Under the pieces are notes generated by a model. That model had not been told where the DNA came from, made no database searches, and was given only the letters and a program-made list of their open reading frames with translations. From NCBI GenBank assembly GCA_030248195.1, contig JASAND010030571.1, positions 1 through 64,000 on the forward strand: a stretch of 64,000 nt of DNA. Reading direction: 5' to 3'. Position numbers and translations under genes: made by a program. Source of the stretch: Trissonchulus latispiculum (taxonomy: Eukaryota > Nematoda > Enoplea > Enoplida > Ironidae). Below, one piece after another: positions 31,141 to 43,285 of the stretch (within the stretch, counting starts at the first letter, position 1; every line of letters starts with the position of its first letter).

Positions 31141-32203
31141 TAGTTTTATATAAGTCTTCTTTAGATCTTCTTTGCGATTTTCAACAGACTAGCAGTTTAA
31201 ACCAGAGACATCTGAGTAACAATTCCCGGGTGGATGATGGGAAAAGAATGTTTGTATCCGCTTTCGAATTGAAATGGTAAAGTTCGATTTAGCACAAATA
31301 GGTTACTGACTCCAGGTTTTAAAATAGGAGTTCACGTTTGGTTTTACGTCCCAAAATTGATGCGGGTGCGCCTGAATTAGCCTCTGACTTAAATTACTAA
31401 TCTAGGTCAAAGTTCCTCCAAGATACCTTAGACAAGACCGGTTCCGATTGATACAGTTCACTACTTTTCGCCAAAACGATTCCAATTGATTGAAATGAAA
31501 TATCTTGCCACAACTAATAATCCGGCTAGTTACATCGAAGATCTGAACTTCAGTTGGCAGATCCAAGGTACAGGATTGGCAGGACAGGGCCTTCTGCACC
31601 TGAATCAAATGGGTTAAAACCATTAGTACATCATAAAGGTGCGGGAATCGATCCCATCAACTATTACTCATTTTATGGCTTTCCTTGACTTTAAATCGTC
31701 ATTTTAGTGTAACTTTGATTAGCATTTTGAGAAATTGATTAGACCAACGTTTGAGGTGAACTTTGAGCTAAAACATGCGAGAAAGTAAATGTTAATCAGA
31801 AACTTTTTGATGTGTGGCGTAAACTGTCGTGCTGGAAATGGCCGATTGCGTGATAAAATTATTAAAATGTTGTAATTTATATCATCTTGCTAGGTTTATG
31901 GAACTAAAGACAAAATATTCACGATAGTCTCGTTTGTAGCAGCGGCAATCCTTCATTATTTCTCACTGTGCACTTGTATACTAACAGTTAGATTAAACTA
32001 GACACTGATCTGCACTGCATAACAACCTACATTCTATTACATCTCACTAAGATTACTATTTAAAGTCTGCTTTTTATTTTGGGGGGCTGTAAATTAAGCT
32101 GGTGTAATTCCTAAAACTTTCCATATATTTTAAAACATTATTTATTTGTAATTGTAAATTGTGCAGCATTAACCACTACTACTCTTAATCTAGTTGTAAA
32201 GAC
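31141..32203. other. Intergenic sequence, no gene seen
   Basis: Unique AT-rich sequence. A 73-codon minus frame at 31402-31623 has no recognised family. A B-box-like word near 31645 is not accompanied by an A box. Confidence 0.35.
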
Positions 32204-32206
32204 TTA

Positions 32207-35119
32207 GGAGTCGTGTCAAAAATAAATACGTTATTTTTCGTATATGCGATTGGACTATACGATCGAAAATCGTATATGCAAGACGTTCAAATCGTATTTT
32301 TGTTTGAGAAAAATCGTATACAAATTGTGTATACGATTTGCAGCAAGCAAGTTTCCCAATGATTCCTGAACATATGCTTCTTGGTTTTTACCACTTAATC
32401 CAGTGGTTTTTATAGTAGTTACAAGAACATGACTGGACGTCTACGTATGTACGCTATTTTGTTCAATTTTTTCAAACAGACCTTTTATTAGTCAACAAGT
32501 TCGGTTTAGCTAGTCATTCATAACAAAATTATTGATAGCATGCTTCAAGCAAAGTCACAAGACTAGCATTAAGGTATACATTAATGTGCAGGCTACAGTA
32601 GCAGTAAAACAACAACAATTGAACTTGTTCCAGTTCGGCTAAAACTTTAGCGCTTGAGGAACCGACTTTTTGTTGATAAGCATACATTAACACGGGGTCC
32701 GATTCTGGGGGCGTCTACCCCGACCTCGGCGAGGGTCTACCCCTGAAAAATTCGAAAATTTTAAGGGGGTCTGCCCCGAAATTAGCAAAAATTGCGAATT
32801 TTTAACGTTTTTGACCAAAAATTGGTAGAAAATGACAATTTTTAGTGATTTTTAAGAAATTTTTTGAAAAAATCGCTAAAATTTTCTAAAAATTATCAAT
32901 TTTCAGTGAAAATCGCTGAGGGGTCTACCCTTTTTTGCTTTCTGGAGGAGAGGGTCTACCCTTTTTTCCTTTTCGCTGAGGGGGTCTACCCGTTTTTTGT
33001 CGGTGGGGGGTCTGCACCCCCCCATTCCCCCCACGTTATCGTTATCCTATGGTGATAAGAGCTTCGGCATATATTATTGTTTCGTGTTTTCGTGTTTTCG
33101 CATCCTTGTTCATTTTTTGTGGACTAGAGGACATAGAAATTTGAGGAAACTGTGGATGAACTTCTCGAATTAAGGGGGGGGGGCTACGAACGGTTTTGCC
33201 CAACTTCTTCGGAGAGACCTACCTTTTGACATATGATTAGCTAACATATCAAGGTTAAATAGTCCGTAGTGGGCATTATTATATCTAACACACATCGATT
33301 CTGGCACTACGCCAAAGTCGAAATTTTGGTGCGAAAAGTGGGTTTTTTGAAAAAGCTTTTCTGAATTCTGGTGGATTAACGGTTTGACCAATTCTGAAAC
33401 TTTTTGCCACAAATGTTAACTGTTACTAGTGCTAAATATTAAAAGTATTCCGGCTTTCGAGCGTTGCTTCCTTCTTCAGCTATAACAGCTCAAAGTTTGA
33501 AATTTGACAAAAAGTTGCGATGTGACCGTGCGCCGTTTTCGATCTAATAAAATTGACAGCCCCTAGCCTACCCCAGCTTTTTACCACATATTGGGCTCTA
33601 ATAGGGGCAAACTGTCTGTGAGTTTCAAGGGTTTTGGTTTTCTGGTTTGTGTGCTAGCAAACTTTTTGTTAAGAAATAACCCTTATTTTTAGGCCTGAAA
33701 AGCTAGCTAAGCGCAGTAAAAATGAGGTCAAAAAATTTTTTGTCTCCGATTTCCCCAAAAAGGTGGTTGTAGGTGTTATTTGGCCTGCTGAATTCGAATA
33801 TGAAATCCGTTTTTCGATATGACGCTTTCTTCGTTCAGTATGCGCTTACAACTGTCTTAGATCTTTTTGGAGCGATCGCCATCCATACTTCGAGAAATCA
33901 ATCTAGCATTTCTAAACATTGGAGCGAGGTTTAGTGACCTAGCTATCGGCACATCCTGGTACACTCACTGGCCTGTAATGCACAAGGTTTCAGCCGATTC
34001 TGCCACAGTACTTTGGAGTAATTGACTCACATCTTCGAAATGGCACCAAATAACTGCGACAATATCGATAATGTAATCTAGCACTGCGAACGCAGGGATT
34101 AACGAAATCACGTCATTTTTACATAAGTTAAGACAGTATTAATTGGAGCAAAGTTGGGCTCCTTTGATAAACCACAGCTCATTAGACGTTAGTTAACCTC
34201 CACCCGTATAGACCTACAACACCCAATTTTTCGCACTTTGATTGTATCGCACAGAAAAGTATACACTGATCTAAGGATTATTTAACACGATATCAAAGCG
34301 CTATATGTCAGAACTATTTCTGGAAAATTTGGGTACCGTACCTTGCGCATAGCGATCAGGGCGAGGCGAAGTTTGTGTACGTGTCATGTCGAGCTTTGGA
34401 CCGACAACACCAACTTCTGATGGCTCCACAGGACGCTACGCTGCATGGAATTCTTTCAAACTTCAAACTATTTTACACTAAACCTAATACTATTATATGG
34501 CAAAAGACTAGCTAGCTTTTCCAAAATCGAACTTTTAGTGAAATTCGTAGACCCCCCCCTTAATACTAAATTAATATTAATATACATTAATACATTAATA
34601 CTAATAATTTTCGTGGACTCCCAGAAACATTTGATTGTCCGAGTTCATCTCTTGTGAATAACAACGGAAATAATTTCGCAATAATCTTCCTGGGTTTCTG
34701 ATCCGGTATTAGCTTTTCAGAACCATTTCTGTCATTCACAAAGATGACAACAGCTGATTTTAGAGCCATCCAACTCCAACAACACACAACTTTTCACTGT
34801 TTAGAAAAAACTAGCAAAAGGCTTAAACCATTTAGTTTCTTTTGACCACTGCTATTAATTCAGCGTCTGGAAACTTGGAGACAACTTTTTGGACATAACA
34901 TAAAAACTAATCACTATTGCAGACTTTGTAAACCTGCTACTAGTTCAACTTTCTTGAAGTACGGAGCAAGCTAAGAATTTTGAGTGGATTAGTAAACGTA
35001 TACACATCGCATAATTCACCTTTAAAATTGTATAAACCTTGTCTAAAACTCGTATATACGATTGCTTGCAAATCATATAAAATAAATCGCATTATGAGCA
35101 TTATTTTTGACACGACTCC
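32207..35119. mobile_element. PIF/Harbinger-like non-autonomous element (2.9 kb)
   Basis: Perfect 19-bp inverted ends GGAGTCGTGTCAAAAATAA, flanked by the same TTA on both sides (32204-32206, 35120-35122). A 3-bp TWA duplication with GG-starting ends is typical of PIF/Harbinger. Subterminal repeats of ATCGTATA/CGTATATRCGATT occur at both ends (32238-32340, 35045-35095). No transposase frame survives; the element has itself received the 32686 repeat. Confidence 0.72.
32686..33045 (+). repeat. GGTCTACCCC-type dispersed repeat, copy 2
   Basis: Better preserved than 17813-18075: four 'ggtctaccc' blocks alternate with AT-rich 'aaaattttta' stretches. It is inserted within the 2.9 kb element. Confidence 0.6.
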
Positions 35120-35122
35120 TTA

Positions 35123-37195
35123 GCTGCAAGCTAAGTCTTTGCAATATGAAATTATTGCCTATTGATTGGATTGAGACCGATACGCTGAGCCGTATATTGG
35201 AAGGTCCAGGCTGCAAATTATACTTTTATGCAAAACGTATATTCTGATTGCGACTGCATCTGCTACTATTGATTGGCTTAGAGCCTTAATGCATAATTCG
35301 TTGCTGCAGTTTAACCTAATTTTACGAAATAGTAGACGGCTGAGTAGTCCTAGCAATTTATGTCAGAAACAGTTATATGGAGTCATTTATGGCAAACCAA
35401 AATATTCCCACTGCAAGAATGAAGATTGTCTTAATATTAGACCACATATTAGTATTACTTTGCTGTGACGGCTTAAACCAGTATGTGCGTACATTACTAC
35501 ACAGTCTACGGCTACAACTTGTGGTACCATGCATCCCAAGCCATTGACCTGCAACTTATAATCGTTTGTGTTAATACTAACTAGATTACATAATGCTCCA
35601 TTACGCCTGATGACCTGTACTCACGTCTGATCCCAGGGACAGCGGTCATATTACCCTAATTATGCAAATATTACTTATTTGATAACCCTTAACTGCAACC
35701 CAACTAGCTCAGAGCTTCTTAAAAAGATTATAGTGTGCTAATCTCAAACAATCACACCATGCTTAAGTATTTGAATATTACTATCATTAATTTATCTTCC
35801 CGATATGCCCAAAGAACTACTGATGTAATAATCGTGTAATAGGTCACTGGAATTGGTGTAATGTGCCAAATCTTGCAACATGAGCGAAACTAAGGGCGAG
35901 AAATTAGTGATTCATTTGTTTCCAGTGGGGAAACCTTCTCATCTCCCGCTGACAAAGTGTGAAGTAGACCGTGCGGGATTTGATATTATCAAGAATACTA
36001 TTCTATACTGTCTGGCCATTATGCTTAACATTAGTTACCTGCAGGCTGTATCCTAAGATTAGATGGTTATTATCTATGTCCGCGCTCTGGGCTACAATTT
36101 AACCATACAGATACTTGCAACTCTTTTATTTTTTAATTTCCTGTAGGTAGTAATGTTGCTTATTTTCTGCAATTATGAGTTGGCATAGTATGTATTCGCA
36201 ATTGCAAACAACCTAACTGTAGGGCTCAGCTACAAACAGCATAAAAGAAAACTTCTAGTTTATAACCTATATGTGCACAGGAAACTGCTAGCATTTTGTC
36301 TTAACAATTAGGTACGTAAGCTACCTAAACTGTTCATCGCAGAGGGTTGTATGTCATGACAAACTGATACTAATTTTGCACCTAATACATTCATATATGT
36401 TCTGACTAGATATGAGAGCGTAAAACTTCCCGAGCTATGCAACATTGGACAATAGGCCAATATGGATAACAAGCTTAATACTTAATACAACCTAATTTAG
36501 TCTTCTGCAGAAATAATACCTTTTTATGGAATAAGGAATTAATTGATACTGGTGGATAGTTTTAACTAACGTAAGAGTGTATGACCTAAATTAAAGCTAC
36601 GTATTCTTAAGGTGCACTGTCAGACCTATTGTTCGAGGGATACAAATTTGGAATTAACTTAGCAGTTCACGAACTTTGGACTTTGGTTAGTTTTAAACCG
36701 AACTGTAGAAGTTTGTGGGTATTCGTGCAATAATATCAAGCATAGGTATATTGATGAATTATACATAACTAACTACATTCTAACTAACTACATAACCTAG
36801 GCTAATCCCACCTACCTCTAGGATAGACTTAATGTCGAAGTTTGCAAATTTTGAATCGACTTCGCTATTACTTTCGTAGACTTTGAACTTTGAACTTGAA
36901 AAAATTTGGATCAAACTGTACAGTTTTGTTTATAATTTTGGAAAGCCATGGTGAGTAATAATTGCAGGGGCAATTCATTACTGAAAACGACAATACTAAA
37001 CCATCGCGAACCGCTAAGGACAGTCATACTAGTTAACATTTAATTACGGGGCAGCCGGATATTTCCCCTGAAAAGCTCAGTAATAAAATATTCAAGAAAT
37101 CGGGGTTAATTTATAGCCTAAAAATTTAGGTTCCGGTCTAACGCGAAAATAAGACATTTACTGAGTACAGTGTATCTTTTATCTGAAGTGCCTTC
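35123..37195. other. Intergenic sequence, nothing recognised
   Basis: About 2 kb of AT-rich unique sequence with no open frame over 65 codons and no clear repeat. Confidence 0.45.
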
Positions 37196-37208
37196 TTTGA
37201 ACAAAAAT

Positions 37209-37231
37209 GGCCGGCAACTCCGAGTTGCCGG
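37209..37231 (+). other. Perfect hairpin
   Basis: GCCGGCAACT and AGTTGCCGGC form a 10-bp stem with a CCG loop, about 280 bp upstream of the TATA box at 37484. Confidence 0.8.
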
Positions 37232-37483
37232 CTGTGGGGAAATTAGGTTCTAGTAATTAGCTCAGTTACGAATTATAGTCATAATTAAGGACCCTTTAGC
37301 TCAAACTCAGGGAGGGGTCCCCACTTAATATTCCCAATTCTACAAAAAATCCTAAATGTTGGCCAAAAAGGCCCAAAAATACATGTACAGAAATTGGCCT
37401 GTAGGCCCAGAACAATAAAAATTATGGCCAAATAGTGGCCTTTGTTCTTCCTTGGATTGGTTCCTCATTTTCTTCTCCTGGCC

Positions 37484-37540
37484 AGGTATATAAGACCTAT
37501 TTGGCCCTCAGTTGTGTGTGTTCGCGGTGAGTTTTTTCTC
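37484..37540 (+). promoter_or_regulatory. TATA promoter-like site and donor, possible LTR or ncRNA start
   Basis: GGTATATAAGACC is followed about 25-30 bp later by an initiator-like TCAGTTG. A good donor, GCG then GTGAGT, starts at 37528. The downstream sequence has hairpins (37668-37687, AGCAACCTC/GAGGTTGCT; 37725-37754, ACCGAGCT/AGCTCGGT) but no long frame. It could be an LTR promoter or a non-coding transcript. Confidence 0.4.
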
Positions 37541-37807
37541 AATTTTCTTCTCTAACCCGAAGGCTAGAGAAGTCCCTAGATTTTTTAATCCTAACCTGGG
37601 AGGGTGTGTTTGTTCTTCGTGCCAAAACTCTGACACACAGCGAAGACACACCAAAAGGAAGGGGGAAAGCAACCTCCTGAGGTTGCTGCTCAAGCGAACA
37701 CTGAAATTTTGGAAAACTTTTGGACCGAGCTGACAGCTTTCTGACAGCTCGGTGACAGGTCATTAGGCGAACTGCAGTGGGCTTTTCCTTTGTCTTTAAG
37801 GCAAAGC

Positions 37808-37835
37808 TTCTAGAAAGTTCTAGAAATTTCTAGAA
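37808..37835. promoter_or_regulatory. Heat-shock element, six perfect alternating pentamers
   Basis: TTCTAGAA is repeated three times with 2-bp spacing, so TTC and GAA alternate perfectly six times in 28 bp. This is the known ideal binding array for trimeric HSF. It lies 320 bp downstream of the TATA-like site and in the long intron between first-exon modules B and C. Confidence 0.75.
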
Positions 37836-38493
37836 GCTCGCCACCTTTAACACAGTGGTTGCGCCTGCTGTTTGAGCCAGTTGGTCGTTGGGGGTAGAAA
37901 TTAATGAGATTTTGAAATTATTACCCCCCAACTGACCCATTTTTGATGGATTATAGTTGCTGAAATTTGGCCGAATTTTGCGAAATCTTGGTTAACACGT
38001 AAACATAACCAAAGGGCCAGATCTAGCTTAAATTTTCAACTTTTCCCAATTTTTCCAAGATTGGGCTTAAAATTCGTCATATTTTATGTTGCATCTGAGA
38101 AAATTAATATTAAGTTGGAATTGTTTACCCAAATCGAATGTCCTTCCATATTTTCGTTATTTTAACAGGTCCTCGTTTACTGGACCCCTGCTCTGAGTTT
38201 TGGAGTCAAAATTTGCCAGTAAACAAGGGACGCTGTTTGCTGGCCTTAGCAGCAATTGTTCCTCATTGCCGGACTTTCTATGTCCTCACACGACTGAGGC
38301 TGGGGGAGCAATTGTAAAAAGAAATATGCATAAAAAATAATATGTAATTTTCCGCAAGATGAAAGTTACATTTTCTTAATCTACGTATAATGTTTAATAT
38401 ACCTAGCTAATTTCATAATGATCAAACAATTTGGGAGGGAGGTAAGCCCCCTCCGAACTAATATATATGAGTAAAGGTGTGTACTAACTTTGA

Positions 38494-38806
38494 GGAAAGG
38501 CGAGTTTCTAGGCTGGCCTTCAGCCAGCCTAAAGGACACTTGAGAACAGCAGGAGATACAAAACATGAATGAAGGTGTCAATGCACCTGCCACCTATGTA
38601 GCAATTAGGGGCCAATTAGAAGCCAATTGGGCACTTAACATAAAAGTTCTAAAGAGGCCAACTTTAAGACACTCCTTTTGAAGTAATAAAACTACCAAAG
38701 AAGTAGTAATTTCACTAAAACATTTTTTCTTATCACTCGCTTGTTTTTGGGAGTTAGATAGTGAGGTTTGGAGTTTTGGAATCAGGAGAAACTCGCCTTT
38801 CAGATG
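38494..38806. mobile_element. Possible small MITE with hairpin
   Basis: GAAAGGCGAGTTTCT at the left is mirrored by AGAAACTCGCCTTTC at the right. A 9-bp stem hairpin (TAGGCTGGC/GCCAGCCTA) lies just inside the left end at 38509-38531. No coding frame. Confidence 0.5.
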
Positions 38807-39604
38807 AGCCTAAGTTATATCATCAAACAAAATTATCAAAATTAATTAAATATCACCTAACTAACATTAATTAAGCCATATTGCGTCAGATAAGTACCTA
38901 CTTAGCTGATTATTGTTTAATATCAAACCATCTTCCAATAATTGCTATTTTTGACGTAAATTGACATTTAATAGAAGAATTTCGAGCTATTTTGTTTTGT
39001 AACGTTGTAAACTTCAGATTTCTCTTTGACGATTTCTTTATCGTACTTAACTCATCAATGGCGGGCAGTGAAAGCGGTGTTAATAGGCCATATTTCAACT
39101 AAACTTGAATACTAACTCATTACTCGAACCTGGGATCGCAAAATCGCTGTCTTTTCGTTTGCTTGGGGAGTGACAACTCCAATTGTTGGGGATTTAGTGA
39201 CCGAATGACCGTTTATTAGCTTCTGGAGCTAATTCTACGAATAAATCTTGTATTAATTAAAGTCGAGCTATCGTTTCAACTAGAATTCCTTCTTAATTGA
39301 GTCTAAATCTTGGTCCCTATTTATGAGTTTTAAATTATTTCGAGCACTTGACAACTCTGGCTTGACAATGCACAATTCCAGTATACAGTGACTGCTTGGA
39401 CATCAGAATACACATGATTTTCAATAATTAACCATCAATATCGTCGTAGTTAAAGTATAAAGAAAGCCCATCTCTGGATGATTTCCATTTTCAATTAAAT
39501 TTTAGAAATTTTTATTTCATATCTAGTCGATTTCATTACATATGGTCCTGTTCTTGACGCCAGTTCTAATAACATACAGTTATCACAAATCTTAACTTTC
39601 TTTT

Positions 39605-39725
39605 AGTGATGTTTCAGGCACTGAGACTAAATGAAAACTGAAACTATTATAGGTTTCAGTTTCAGGCACTGAAACTGAAAAACTAAAACTGAAACTGAAA
39701 CTGAATCTGAAACTTAGTTTCCGTG
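39605..39725 (+). repeat. GAAACT-rich tract with hAT-like terminus
   Basis: TAGTGATGTTTCAG starts a run of GAAACT/AGTTTC repeats. It matches the boundaries at 485 and 3103 of the giant palindrome, so it is probably a solitary end of the same family. Confidence 0.55.
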
Positions 39726-40258
39726 TGGACCTGATTGAAGTTTCAGTCTCTCCTCAAAACATGAAGATTTGAAAGTTTGAAGGTTTGAAGCAAATATTCT
39801 GCAGTGGGAGTGAAAATAGTCAAATTAAAAGGCACACGTTCGGATCGAACATGAAAAAGTTTGATTTACACCAAAAATCCCGATCAATCCCAATTTCTTA
39901 GTTTAGCAAACTCTAATGAGCAGACACGGCTCGGATTCGTTCATTCTTTCTCGGATTTCGAGAAATTTCGAAACTACGAGAATTAGTGAACGGGAAAGCT
40001 TGTTGTCATTTAAATTTTTCAGCTTTGCGTTTTCTCAGCCAACAAAGCCAAATGACACACTGGTGAATGCTACATACATGTAATTGGGTTTTTAAATTAG
40101 AATTAGAATGGGCGAGGTATAAAAGCCTAACATGACCAATAAAGTTTTGAAATCTGCGTTACCGTAAAATATTGCATTGTCATTGAGTTTGCGCATTTCA
40201 TCGAAGGAAGGCTATCGACGATCAATCATAATAACTTTTTTACAAAGCAACGACTCAC

Positions 40259-40271
40259 CGTTAAACTCCAT
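40259..40271 (-). CDS. Alternative first coding exon, module C
   Basis: ATG GAG TTT AAC G followed by donor GTGAGT. It is the most divergent copy (Phe instead of Ser or Ala, GTGAGT donor), yet start, Asn, length and phase are kept. Confidence 0.45.
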
Positions 40272-40396
40272 AATCAAGCAAAACTAATAATAATAATAAT
40301 CAAAATTTAAAATTAACTTGATAGCGTTTAAAATTGATAGCATAATGAAGTTTTTTAAATTTCTACTTTTTCACGTCTTATTATGCAAATTAGTTT
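40272..40396 (-). promoter_or_regulatory. Promoter-like module C with octamer
   Basis: Octamer plus TAGTTT at 40383-40396, 112 bp upstream of the ATG. It keeps the 'gatagc' block, here present twice, and the AT-rich run with an AAT triplet repeat. Confidence 0.45.
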
Positions 40397-41267
40397 GTGT
40401 CTGATTCGCAACCAACTTGTACCTATTCTCTGAAATGGATAGCAGACTTTAGTTGGCTTGAGTCGTCGACTTTTCGCTGGCCTTGTTCATTGTTCGATAA
40501 AAAAATCAGATTTCAGCTTCATGATAAACATTCTGATTCTGATTTTGATTTTGATTTTTGATTTTGAAAGATTCTCCTTTTGCCAATCAAGCTGCGTACT
40601 GTATATGCATAAAGCAATCGGATAAACAATTTCTGCAGAATTTCTATAGAAAACATTTTCTTTTGTCGGAAAAGATATCAATTTGCGTAAACTCCATATT
40701 ATTACCTATGCATCAAATAGGTGGAATCAAATTTGAAATTTACATCTTTCTAATTCTCGATTTCAAATTTTAATTGACTTTGAATTCGAAATTTTGGAAA
40801 TGCACCAAATTGATCTTGCCTTAATGTAAATACAATAAAAAATATCTAGAAGGATCAATAAATAGCGACCTTATCAGAAGCAATTGATCCATCTGTGGAC
40901 TCGAATTCACATAAAAGGTAATCTACATTTCGCATCGATTCCTGAAGCAGGCAATCTTCTGCGGACGTTGAGCAATCTTTTCAGAACTTCCAGCAAAACA
41001 TGAGTTGTTCGTTACGCAATCCTTGTAACTTTTTTCTTAGAGTCATCCTTTCGTTAGTAAGGAAATTCTGGTTAACTGTCTATACTTATATTTTAATATA
41101 CTTAAAATTGAATTAATTTGTTAACTTAAGTTAATTTGTTAATTTGAATTAATTTACTTAATTTGTTAACTTGTAGAAATTTACATATTTAATCCAACTT
41201 TAGCTTTCGATCTGATTTGGATTTTTCTGTAATCTGTTTGACTTCGGTTACCCATCAGTATCCTTAA

Positions 41268-41606
41268 AACAGAGGTTTCCTACCTCGGCAAGCAAACGAC
41301 ATCAGCGCTGGGCCAAGACATTCCTGGGCAAAGTTCCTACGCGACTGGATACTGGATGGATTCACACTCAAAACTGAATCGAAGCAAATCGAATTTGAAA
41401 TTGAGTATGATCCTGCCTTCTAGTCCAATCCGGTTGACTTGTTGGTCCGTGTTGCTTTTGTGGCTGAAAAGACCAACTCCATCCAGAAATTCATCTTTGT
41501 GCTGCGCTTGTGCGACCCTAAAGTTTTCTGCATTATCCTAGTTTTGGGTGTTTTCCGAAGCGGCCATTGGCAGGCCATTCTGCGCATTTCTGGGCCAATT
41601 GTCTAG
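41268..41606 (+). pseudogene. Broken open frame, unknown protein
   Basis: The frame reads 51 codons, one TAG at 41421, then 60 codons. The parts before and after the stop look protein-like and mixed in composition (for example WAKFLRDWILDGF, IEFEIEYDPAF, VDLLVRVAFVAEKTNSIQKF). No family is recognised. It may be a decayed gene, a retrocopy, or chance. Confidence 0.3.
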
Positions 41607-42394
41607 ACCGCCCCTTAGCCGTTTACCTGCCATTTGGCCATTGGCTGTTGCCCAAGGTGGAAAGTATAAGCCTGGAGCTCCAAAGATCCGATCTTTTGAG
41701 TGTGTAAGGAAGGAGCCATCTATTGTGTTCAGCGCGGGCGAGTAAGATAAACAACATTGATTTGATAAGACAAACGCAGACCTGGAAGTGTGTATACAGG
41801 ATCAGCCGAGATTTGCGGAACCAACTTTTAATCAGACCGCTAAGACCGCCGGGTCTTGAAGCGAGCTGTCGGGTGCGGCCCGGCTGGGTTGGTTCAAAGG
41901 CCGTAATCCGGCTTGGGAATTTTCTACGCAACTGTACTCTACTGTGACTGACAAAGCATACAGTTTTAATTGTGGACACTTTAGTTCTAAACCGTTTTTC
42001 CATTCGTCACCGTTTTCTGTTCGTTCGTTTCTGAAAACTCACTGGGTTTAGAACGAAATGAAAAAGAGAAAGAACACGGACAAAGAAAAGAAGAAAGAAA
42101 TTCCGATGGATTAAGTACAGTTCGAAGACCCTAAACAATACTCAAGGTCCAAACCCCAATGAACTGATAGCAACAGAATCCGGCGTCAGTGTTAAAACAT
42201 AAAATCAAAGTTCTGATGACAATTAACCACGAAAATATACATTCGCGTTGTGTGTCTTCCTTGATGTTGGAATTGATTAGTATTTAGTGGAAAATAACTT
42301 TTTTAGTGGAGAAATTTAAAAACAATGAATTTTCTTTTCCACAATCGATTACAGTACCAACAATGTAATGTTCGTCGCATAGGGAAAAGCTTAC

Positions 42395-42407
42395 CATTGG
42401 CTTCCAT
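42395..42407 (-). CDS. Alternative first coding exon, module D
   Basis: ATG GAA GCC AAT G followed by donor GTAAGC; identical in design to modules A-C. It is the most upstream copy, about 16.5 kb from exon 2. Confidence 0.48.
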
Positions 42408-42545
42408 CAGAAAGGTAATTAATTAAATTAATTAAAATATAAAAAATTAAAAATAAGTTTCAACGTGATAGCATTTAATAATTGACAACGAATAAAATTT
42501 GTTAGAAATTCTTCATTTTCACTTGCTAATATGCAAATTAGTTTC
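42408..42545 (-). promoter_or_regulatory. Promoter-like module D with octamer
   Basis: Octamer plus TAGTTT at 42531-42544, 124 bp upstream of the ATG. It shares the full block order with module B, which suggests duplication of a unit of several hundred bp. Confidence 0.48.
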
Positions 42546-42983
42546 TCATTCATTCTGAACCTAGCTCATGTTAGGTACTTCTTTTCGAGAAACAGCGGCT
42601 TTTGTCTTCGGCAATGGATTGTATGCAACGACCAATTTTTTAATATTAAATTGATAACCTAAATTTGTAGATTTCGCCAAAAATGACGACTGATTAGTTT
42701 ATGATGCAATTGATAACCAAGTAACGAAACTACAAATTGACGATGGTAATGGGTGAAATACTACTATTACTAAATTATTTGGAGTTTACTATTGGTTTTA
42801 ATTTCTATTTCAAAATTTTGAAAACGCTTATGTTAAAAATATGAATATAATAACAGTAAAAATATAATATATTAACCTGCGCACTAAACAGGTAGGTTTT
42901 GCTTAATGAGAAAAAACTTAATTGTGTAATTTCTATTGCATACAGTTATGACAAATTTTAACTTTCTCCAATCTTACTGATTA

Positions 42984-43285
42984 GTGTTTCCACCGGCCTA
43001 ATTTCGTGGGCCGGCCGTCCCATCTCGCCGGAAGAGAGACCGCCAGCCCACGAAGGGCCCGCCGGCCGGTCGGCCCGTGCACTGGCCTTCACCGACATGC
43101 CGGTTCCACGTTTCGCTGACTATCCATGAGACAAGTTAAAATACAACATGTTTGATAGTTTTCAAGGCACATTTTAGCAAGTTTAAGGCGATAAGCCCCA
43201 GAAACCGAGAAACTGCAAATGGCCGGTCGGTCGGTCGTATTTAACCGGCCCGCCAGCCGGTCTGGACAGGGCCATTGATCTTATG
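42984..43285. repeat. CCGGCC-tract element related to the palindrome arms
   Basis: 'tttgatagttttcaag.ca.attttagcaagtttaaggc' and the GGTCGGTCGGTCG tract match 2805-2900. It begins near TTAGTGTTTCCACCGGCC. It is an independent relative of the arm sequence. Confidence 0.6.

Noticed and set aside
31635..31670. tRNA-like B box GGGATCGATTCCC
   Set aside because: The word is self-complementary and lacks an A box and T-arm context.
39120..39180. tRNA on the minus strand (GGTTCGAGTAAT word)
   Set aside because: No A box or acceptor pairing at the right distance.
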